Below, one piece after another: positions 57,031-64,000 of a stretch of DNA of 64,000 nucleotides. The notes under the pieces were generated by a model, which saw only the letters and a list, made by a program, of their open reading frames with translations, searched no databases and was not told where the DNA came from. A program made the position numbers and the translations under genes. This DNA comes from Dentipellis sp. KUC8613. Lineage: Eukaryota > Basidiomycota > Agaricomycetes > Russulales > Hericiaceae. The first letter of the stretch is position 1. Every line of letters begins with the position of its first letter. The DNA lies in assembly GCA_002286715.1 (NCBI GenBank), contig NSJX01000001.1, positions 807,835 through 871,834 of the forward strand, given 5' to 3'.

Positions 57031-59261
57031 ATGTTGTCGAGAGCCTTCTTGTCCGCCTCGTTTCTCATTTCCCTCCTTGCGCCGTCCGTGCTCGGCCAAG
57101 TGAGCCTCCCGAACCCGCCCATTCTTCCCCCGGACGCCGAGTCGGGCGCACAGCCTTCGTCTTCCAGTAGTACCCCCAATCCGCAATGGTCGACCTTGCT
57201 GGGAAATTTGCTCTATTTCTACGAGGCACAGCGAAGTGGCCGTCTTCCGAGCAGCAAGCGCGTTTCGTGGCGAAATGACAGTGCAGTCAATGATGGGCAG
57301 GATGTAAATTTGGACTTGAGCGGTGGCTATTACGATGCGGGAGGTATGGATCACTTTTCCTTTCCTTTCCCGTGGATTTCACTCATGCTGCGACAGATTA
57401 TATCAAGTGCACCTTCCCTCTGGTAAGGTCACATATATCTCCTGGGGATATCGCTAAATGGATCACCAGTCGTTTACAATCATGTCCGTGTGCTGGGGTG
57501 CGAATGACTTCGGAAGAGGTACGTTCCGCGTGAAACACGGCTATCAGCATTTTAATGGCAACGACAGGTTACGACATGGCGAACCAGACAGCATATCTGG
57601 ACGACATGCTGCGCTGGGGACTCGATTGGCTCATCAAGGTAGACATTATCTCGGAAAACTTCTGACTGTATTGACGGTTCCTAGGCGCACCCGTCTCCAA
57701 ATACCCTCTATGTCCAAGTTGCCGATGGTGAGTGACTGGTTTCCGTCCCCGAGCCGTTTTTAATCTTTTACGGTCATGCAGCCGACCTCGATAATGCTTA
57801 CTGGGGTGGCGACCTAAACATACCCGACCACCGTCCTTCATATCAGATCAACGATACCAGGTTCGGCCTATCTGCACAAACCCTTCTGTACATGTTTTGA
57901 ACGGCTTCGTTTCACAGCCCAGGTACAGATGCCGCTGCGGGCGCAGCAGCAGCGTTTGCCGCCTGCTCCAGTCTCTACGCGAACCGTGGCCTCGGCTCCT
58001 CTTACTCCACCCCAGCGTCCCTTCAGAACTCGACATACGCGGATACCCTTCTCAACCATGCGCAGCAACTGTATTCGTTCGCCGTCGGCGCGACCGGCGG
58101 GCAGCAAGAATACCAGAAGGCCGTACCCGAGGCCGGCACTGCCTATGCGTCGTCCTCGTACACCGACGAGCTCACGATGGCAGCACTCATGCTCGCCTGG
58201 GCCTCGAACTCGAGCACGCTGTACAACCAGGCCGTGAGCGACTACCAGCAGTTCGGCCTGGGCGGACAGGACATGGTGTTCAACTGGGACTCGAAGACGC
58301 CTGGCCTTGCGGTCCTGTTCGCGCAGCTGGCGCAAGCAGAGCCCTCTCTCGCGGGCAACCTCTCCGGGTGGCAAGCGGAAGCGGAGCAATATTTCGACCG
58401 CATTGTGAACCTGCAAGGACGACCCTCGCTGACAAAAGGTACGCGACACTCATAACATGCTTGGCCTTCCCGCATCTGACGTATGCCCGCAGGTGGCCTG
58501 CTTTGGTACGATGGCGACTCGGACGAGGCGTCCCTCAACCCCGCCCTGAACGCGGCCATGCTGCTCACGCGGTACGCCCAAATTGCATCAACGTCCGACA
58601 GGAAGACGTCATACCTCGTGCGTTCCCCCTCTCCGCAATCCCCCGCACCATCCTGACGTTTCCAACGCAGAACTTCGCCCAAAATCAAATAAACTACGCA
58701 CTGGGCAAGAACCCGATGTCAGGTACGATTCCACCTGTCGCCCCTCGCATCACCCCGCTCGCATGTATTGACTCATGACGCACAGCTCCCTACGTCGTCG
58801 GCTCGAACCCCAACTCGCCCGCGAACCCGCACTCCGCCATGGCCAGCGGCGGCAACGACATCAACAACCTCGACACGTCGCCGGAGCAGGAGGCGTACGT
58901 CCTCTACGGCGCCGTGGTCGGCGGGCCGGACAGGAAGGACCGCTTCTACGACATCCGCAGCGACTGGCCCGAGACGGAGGTCGCGCTGGACTACAACGCC
59001 CCCATGCTGACCCTCGCCGCGATGCAGGTGCTGAGCGCGTCGAGCGACCCGTATTTCACGGCGCTGCAGGACGGTGCGTACGCCAAGGCGAAGCCCAGCG
59101 GCACGCCGTGCGACCCCGCGTTCCCGTGCAAGTCTGGCCTGTCGCGCGGCGCCAAGATCGCCATTGGCGTCGTCGTCGGCGTCGTCGGGTCGGCTCTTGT
59201 CGCGGGCGCGGCGTACGCTACGTATATCTGGCGTTTGCGGAGGGGGAACCGTTCGTATTAG
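57031..59261 (+). CDS. Glycoside hydrolase family 9 endoglucanase, membrane-anchored
   Basis: Inverting beta-1,4-endoglucanase. A signal peptide (MLSRAFLSASFLISLLAPSV) is followed by a Pro/Ser linker and the GH9 (alpha/alpha)6 barrel. LLYFYEAQRSGRLP and VSWRNDSAV precede DLSGGYYDAG-DYIKCTFPL, whose Asp residues position the catalytic water. The second conserved block appears as NFAQNQINYALGKNPMSAPY and NPHSAMASGG, and the proton-donor Glu lies in WPETEVALDYNAPML. After a short linker, GAKIAIGVVVGVVGSALVAG forms a C-terminal membrane helix followed by WRLRRGNRSY, so the enzyme should face outward while anchored. One exon (about 57397-57422) is 26 nt. No carbohydrate-binding module is seen. Strong GC3 bias toward the 3' half. 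Confidence 0.93.
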
Positions 59262-59528
59262 TTCGAGTGCTAGTACTGAGCGGCTCTTCTTGGTTTCCGG
59301 TAATATTCAACGGTTGGACAACGAGCTCAAATTACGAGCACTTGGATCTTACAGACATCTCTGACATTTCACGCTTCACGGACAATACGATATCCAGACA
59401 TTTAGTCGTTGACGTATACGTATACGAAGTAGACGGCCATCAGTATAATGAACTACCGTACATCTGGCTCGGTAACAATACATCATGGTATATTGCATAC
59501 TCGGGGGTAAAGGAAACCAAAAGCTTAG

Positions 59529-62500
59529 TTAGTACACCTAAAGCAAACCAGTCAGTATGCATTTCGAGATAGAGTAGGATAATCCTTACCTCAAGGACGT
59601 AACGCTCTTCCTCCTTGAGCCCTTCGAGGTAGTTACCCGCAGTGATGGCGTCCATGTTGTGGTGCTTGACCAAGGCGTTGACCAGCGCCTCGTAGACATC
59701 GGGGACGGGCCACGTAGGGCCGCAGAGGTAGAAGACACCCTCCTCGTTGCGCAGCATCCGAGCGAGCGACTCCGAGTCTTCGAGCATCTTGTGCTGGATG
59801 TAGATCTTCTTCGGCTGGTCGCGGGAGAACGCAAGCCCTGCGCGGCTGATCACGCCAGAGTCGATGAACGCCTCGATCTATGTAACGCATGTCAGCCGGG
59901 TTCGGAGTTCAAGATGAAATCGAGGAGGAATGAAGAGTCAGATGGCTGTTCTTAGTTTTTGTAATACTGATTTCCGCAGCGCCGAAGCTCGGAAATGTGG
60001 TATGGTTGACATCATATGATCGCAATGGATCGTTTGCATGGAAAAGATGCTCACCTCCTCGCCGTACAGATACTCCTGCGACTGGTGACGCGAGCCGAAA
60101 TAGTAGTAGATGGGTCCAACGGGGATGCCCTTCTCCACGAGCATGGCACGATGCTGCAGGAAGGCGCGGAATGGCGCAGCACCCGTTCCGAGACCAGCCA
60201 TGATGAGCGGCTGTAGATCGTTGGGAGGCAACTAAAGCACATTGCATGAGCTTTCGTCAGAATAAAGAAGTCGAAGCCCATACCTTCATGACGCTAGGCT
60301 TGATCGAAACAGTCACTTTCTGCCCGACCTTCAGACCAGCTAGGTAGCGCGTGCATTGTCCATATCTCGGAGAGCCTATACATAAAAGTAAGCACTGTGA
60401 TCCGCAGCGATAGAGAAAGAGACGCGTACCGCTCGGTGTCACCCAATCGACGGTGACGACCAAAAGATCGACACGGTCTCCAACGACGCTTTGGGCACTG
60501 GCGATACTGTAGTGGCGGGGTTTGATGTCGCCGACCAACTCGCACAGAACCTCGATGCCAGGCCTTGCGCTGGTGTAGCGCTTGAGCACATCCGCGAACG
60601 TCACGGTGTCCTTCTCCGATAGCTTCTTGAACGTCGACGCGCCTTCAGGCGAGCCGATGAACTGCAGCGTGTGCTTGTCTGCGCTTTGCTCGGCAAACTC
60701 GGCGAGGTCCGAATAGAACGACTTCGGCGGCTTGCCGAAGAGGTCCACCTGCTGCTGTAAGACCTGGAACACCGTCCGAGTGTGCACTTCGCCGTTGCCT
60801 CCTGGTACAGGGATGGTGATGAGGCGCGCCGGATCGACGCCGTACCAGTCACAGAAATCGGCCACCTCGGCCTCGTCATTCCATCCATGCACCCCAAGCG
60901 CCTCGCCGATCTCGTACTTGAGACCGGTCCCGGAAGTGTCAAACTCGAGATGGAAGACGTTGCGGTCGTAATCGGAGGGGGTGAGGCGGCGGTTGACGGT
61001 GCATGTCACCAGGTATGTGCGCTCGGGTATGTCGGGGCGAAGAGAACGAATTTGAGGGTATTTCTCGTCCTCCGAAGGTAGAACATAAGGCAGATCAAAT
61101 GCAGAGGGGAAAATGAGGTGCTTGGCGGCGTCATGCCACGAACCAAGGCGGGCGCCGTTGACAATCGTCTCACCATCATCGGTAGAGACAGCGATGGCGT
61201 TGAATTCGAAATCCTTCAGCGCAGCCTCCCGAGACTCATCGCCCTTCTCCTGCGCTCCTGAAACATCAACCTCGACGAGCCCTGCCCAGGCGTGGGCGTT
61301 GACCTTTGTCAGATCCAAGCCCTGCAGACCCTCCGGATAGACGTCCTTCGCGATCTTGATGACCGCCGCTTCGCTCGCCAACGCACCGAGGTAGAGACGC
61401 AGGAATGCCAGGTATACAATGATGCTCTGCAAAGAACTGTGTACTGGGCCCTCTGCACCGGCGAGCTGGGTAGCGATACCCTGGGCGTCCACGAGGCATA
61501 CACGGAGGCCGCGTTCCTGGATGAGACGAAGGACATCGCTGTGTAGGTTCGACACGAGCTCCGGGCCGGTCCACGAAGAGACTACCAGGACGACGGATCC
61601 GGGCCTCGCGTGGACGAGAAGGGAATGAGACTTGAGGAGCTGCTGGTCGAGAACAGCAAGGAAAGTCGAAACGCCCTCGCTGTCCTTGGCAATAGGGAGA
61701 CTGAGAGGAATGGGAACATTGTCGGAGGGAACGTCTTTGGGCGACAATAGAAGACGATCGGCTGTGATTCCTCCAGGCCTGGAGAAGACGTCGTGCTCCG
61801 TGAGGAAACGCGACGTCAAGGAAGAGCTGGTCAAGAAAGTCGTCTCGATGAGCTTTGGAACGCTTGACAAGGCCGTCCCTGGAGTCCCGAAGAACAGGAG
61901 CTTGATTTTCGTCGCCGCATCCAGAGCAACCGGTTCCTCGAAACCCCCCGGAATAAGGGTGGAGATGAATTGGATGAACGAGGAAGGCTTATTCAGGTAT
62001 TCCTGGGTACGGGCTGGCAATACTGGGTGGGTTTGGACAGTCGGTCCAGGGGAGGTGGGGTCCAGAAGAGTGCTGAAGACGTTTACGAAGAGGATCCCCT
62101 GAGAATTACCAGTGGCAACGTCATCCAATACGTGGACACGCCTGACTGTCGAAGGGAGGACGGCCTTGAAAGCGTCTTCATCCCAAGGACGCAGAACGCG
62201 AACGACAAGGACCCCCAGACCGGACACTTGCGCTGCAATAGCCTTCGCCGCCAACGCGAACGGGCCGTTCAGCACGACCAAAACTGTACGCGCCTCCTTG
62301 TCCCCTACGTAGTCGAAGAACTTGTAGCCGGCGTCTTGTAGAACCTGCTGCGCGCTCTCGCCTACCTGGTCTCTCGAAGGGAAGGAGGGAACTTGAAGAC
62401 GACCGAGCTCCCTGGCCGAACTATAGTGGTCGAAGAGATGGATGACATGGCTGGGAAGCTTGTATGCAGCTACGGCAAGGTCGACAGACTCCTGAGGCGT

Positions 62501-63052
62501 GGCGGAAAGGAGGATGGTAAAGTTGTCTGGAAGAACAGACAGGACTGGGTTGAGCGATGACAGGGTAGGCGAAAGAACGAATCTGTCGCCCACGGGAGTA
62601 ACTGTCGGCACTTGAAGGATGAGTCGACTCGAAAGAGCAGGGGGCGGGAGGTGCAACAGAGACGGGATCATGCCAGCCAACCCCGTCGGCGTCGTGTATG
62701 CTGTGAGCACGGCACCTTTCGCTGCGTCCTTGCTGGTCCCTTGGGAAAGACGTCCGACAAGGCTGAGCCCTGCACCAGCCCTGGTCTGCAGAGAAACGAC
62801 GGAAGCGGCGAGAGAGTCTGACTTGGCCCATGACTGGGTGAGAGCGCCGAAGCCAACTTGCTCTGCGAGATCATATATGAAAACAGTAGAGCTGGAAGTA
62901 GAGCGCGAAGAGATGAGCTCGATCACGTCCGACGCGGCAAGCGTCGCCGCACCGGAAGCTTTGGCGGCGCCGGCGGGGACATTGTCGCTGAGAACGGGGG
63001 TAGGCGGGGTGAGCGTCGCCGAGGCGGACAGAGGAGTTGCGCTGCCCGTCAT
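59529..63052 (-). CDS. MET10: Sulfite reductase [NADPH] flavoprotein (alpha) subunit
   Basis: Supplies electrons from NADPH through FAD to the siroheme beta subunit, for reducing sulfite to sulfide in methionine/cysteine synthesis. The first ATG in frame is 63052 (MTGSATPLSASATL). The N-terminal part resembles the pyruvate-ferredoxin-oxidoreductase-like region of yeast Met10 (FIYDLAEQVGFGALTQSW; YKFFDYVGDKEARTVLVVLN). The ferredoxin-reductase part carries the FAD motif RHYSIASAQSV, GLKVGQKVTVSIKPSVMKLP, then GLGTGAAPFRAFLQHRA and IYYYFGSRHQSQEYLYGEE, the NADPH-binding sites. VFYLCGPTWPVPDVYEAL and ERYVLEVY form the end. The last exon is short: GTGTACTAA after a TTTAG acceptor gives the terminal VY, with the stop at 59529. 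Four introns lie in the last 1.2 kb. Confidence 0.93.
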
Positions 63053-63231
63053 CGTCGTCGTCGATGAAGAAGAGACAAGCAAAAATTCTGACTTTATAGC
63101 GCCAAGCGCCCGATGCCGTAACCGATGGTGCCATTCTTACTCCTTCCGTACACGTGACCGCGTTCCAATCAGATTACAGCTATCCTACAAGTCGCGTCCT
63201 CTTCTCCTCTCCGGCCCGAACTACTCCTCCA

Positions 63232-64000
63232 TCATGTCGCCTTCACCGTGTTGTACAGTCGGTCACCCTGTATATTCGTCAGTATCGCGCCAGGAGGGCA
63301 TGCGTGGAAGCTCTCACAGTGTCTCCGAGGCCAGGGGATACCAGTCCAGTTGTCGTTAGTTCGGAGTCCACGGCGGCAACCCAGATCTGCACAAGTCAGC
63401 TGCAGTTTAGCACCTTGTGACCTTCATTCTCACCTCGAGGCCGGGAAATTGTGATTGAACCTGCGCCAGGCCTTGCTCGGATGCGAGCACGGCCAAGACC
63501 TTGATTTTCGATACTGGAAACTCACTGTGCCATCGCTGCTGAATGAACAATCGCATCCTACGCACCAGGAATACCCCAATCTACGATCATGTTCAATGCT
63601 GCCACGGCTGTGCCACCAGTGGCGATGAGGGGGTCAAGAAGATAGCAGAGGTCGATTGGTGGGGATGCGGGAAGCTTGGAATAATCTGGGGTTCTGTGAA
63701 TGAGCAAATCAACTCGCGACGACTCATTTGATATACACGTACATTCAACTGGCTGCAGACTGACTTGCTCGCGATACAATCCTAGGTGGTACACTGGTGC
63801 CTCACTACACCAAAAGTTCAGTACTGTGCCAGTGCCACCTTGAAAGGGAGGAAACTTACGGAAAGAGCGTCAAAAGCGCGTCGGTCATCCCTAGTCCAGC
63901 ACGAAGGATAGGCGTGAACCCAATCTTTGGTTTCACTGTAGATCCTGTGAAGTTCCCTATAGGCGTTTGCTAATGGCACTGACGATGAGCATGTCACTGT
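63232..64000 (-). CDS. Uracil phosphoribosyltransferase (partial, 5' end beyond window)
   Basis: Pyrimidine-salvage enzyme converting uracil and PRPP to UMP. Only the C-terminal part is visible: KPKIGFTPILRAGLGMTDAL with TLFP, then HLGLYREQVSLQPVEYYSKL, the PRPP-binding loop LCYLLDPLIATGGTAVAALN, ALIEQRWHSEFPVSKIKVLA-like sequence (RWHSEFPVSKIKVLAVLASE), the uracil-binding end WVAAVDSELTTTGLVSPGLG, and GDRLYNTVKAT. The GLYRxxxxLxPVxYxxKL pattern looks closer to the bacterial Upp type than to yeast Fur1. The last exon (63267-63232) begins GGTGACCGACTG after a TATACAG acceptor. Upstream exons leave the window at 64000. It ends 179 bp before the MET10 start on the same strand. Confidence 0.85.

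Overview
The window is nuclear DNA of a filamentous basidiomycete, most likely an Agaricomycete. Genes lie close together on both strands and are split by many introns of about 50-60 bp with GTRNGT donors, CTRAY-like branch points and YAG acceptors. The gene content also fits: a fungal-type ferric reductase, Ytp1-like and DAL5-like proteins, an Agaricomycete WW-domain membrane protein, and a membrane-anchored GH9 glucanase. I found no transposon, CRISPR array, rRNA or tRNA. Exon junctions were worked out by eye from splice signals and family continuity. Gene ends are more reliable than every internal junction.

Layout. 0-9 kb: kynurenine aminotransferase (minus, cut by the left edge), ferric reductase (plus), and an ankyrin-dysferlin-FYVE-RING protein (plus). 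9.4-15.6 kb: a conserved unknown and the proteasome regulator PI31 (both minus), then the spliceosomal helicase Prp5 (plus), divergent from PI31. 16-18.5 kb: a DHA1-type MFS transporter. 18.8-25.3 kb: nucleoporin Nup82 (minus) head-to-head with proteasome alpha7, which is tail-to-tail with Rpn12, which is head-to-head with proteasome beta1. 25.4-31.3 kb: a WW-domain membrane protein (minus) head-to-head with the FG nucleoporin Nsp1, then a conserved protein of unknown role. 31.6-41.3 kb: a Gfo/Idh/MocA oxidoreductase, replication factor Cdt1, a CCCH zinc-finger protein, RhoGDI and COQ2. 41.6-51.1 kb: a Ytp1-like protein, a 2.5-kb stretch with no recognisable gene, a DAL5-family permease, and a Ser-rich single-pass membrane protein. 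51.6-64 kb: PKA regulatory subunit, an ER-type ubiquitin-like membrane protein (HERP/Usa1-like), a second Gfo/Idh/MocA oxidoreductase, GH9 endoglucanase, sulfite reductase alpha subunit, and a uracil phosphoribosyltransferase cut by the right edge.

Two functional groupings stand out. Four genes for the proteasome or its regulation (PI31, alpha7, Rpn12, beta1) lie within 14.5 kb, three of them adjacent. All four start in very short divergent intergenic regions that share GACGCGT/ACGCGTACG motifs. The nucleoporins Nup82 and Nsp1, partners in one nuclear-pore subcomplex in yeast, bracket the three-gene proteasome block. At gene-structure level, the FYVE zinc finger appears to need a 3-nt micro-exon supplying one of its signature histidines, a permease has a 13-nt micro-exon, and the Ser-rich membrane protein ends through a GC-AG intron.
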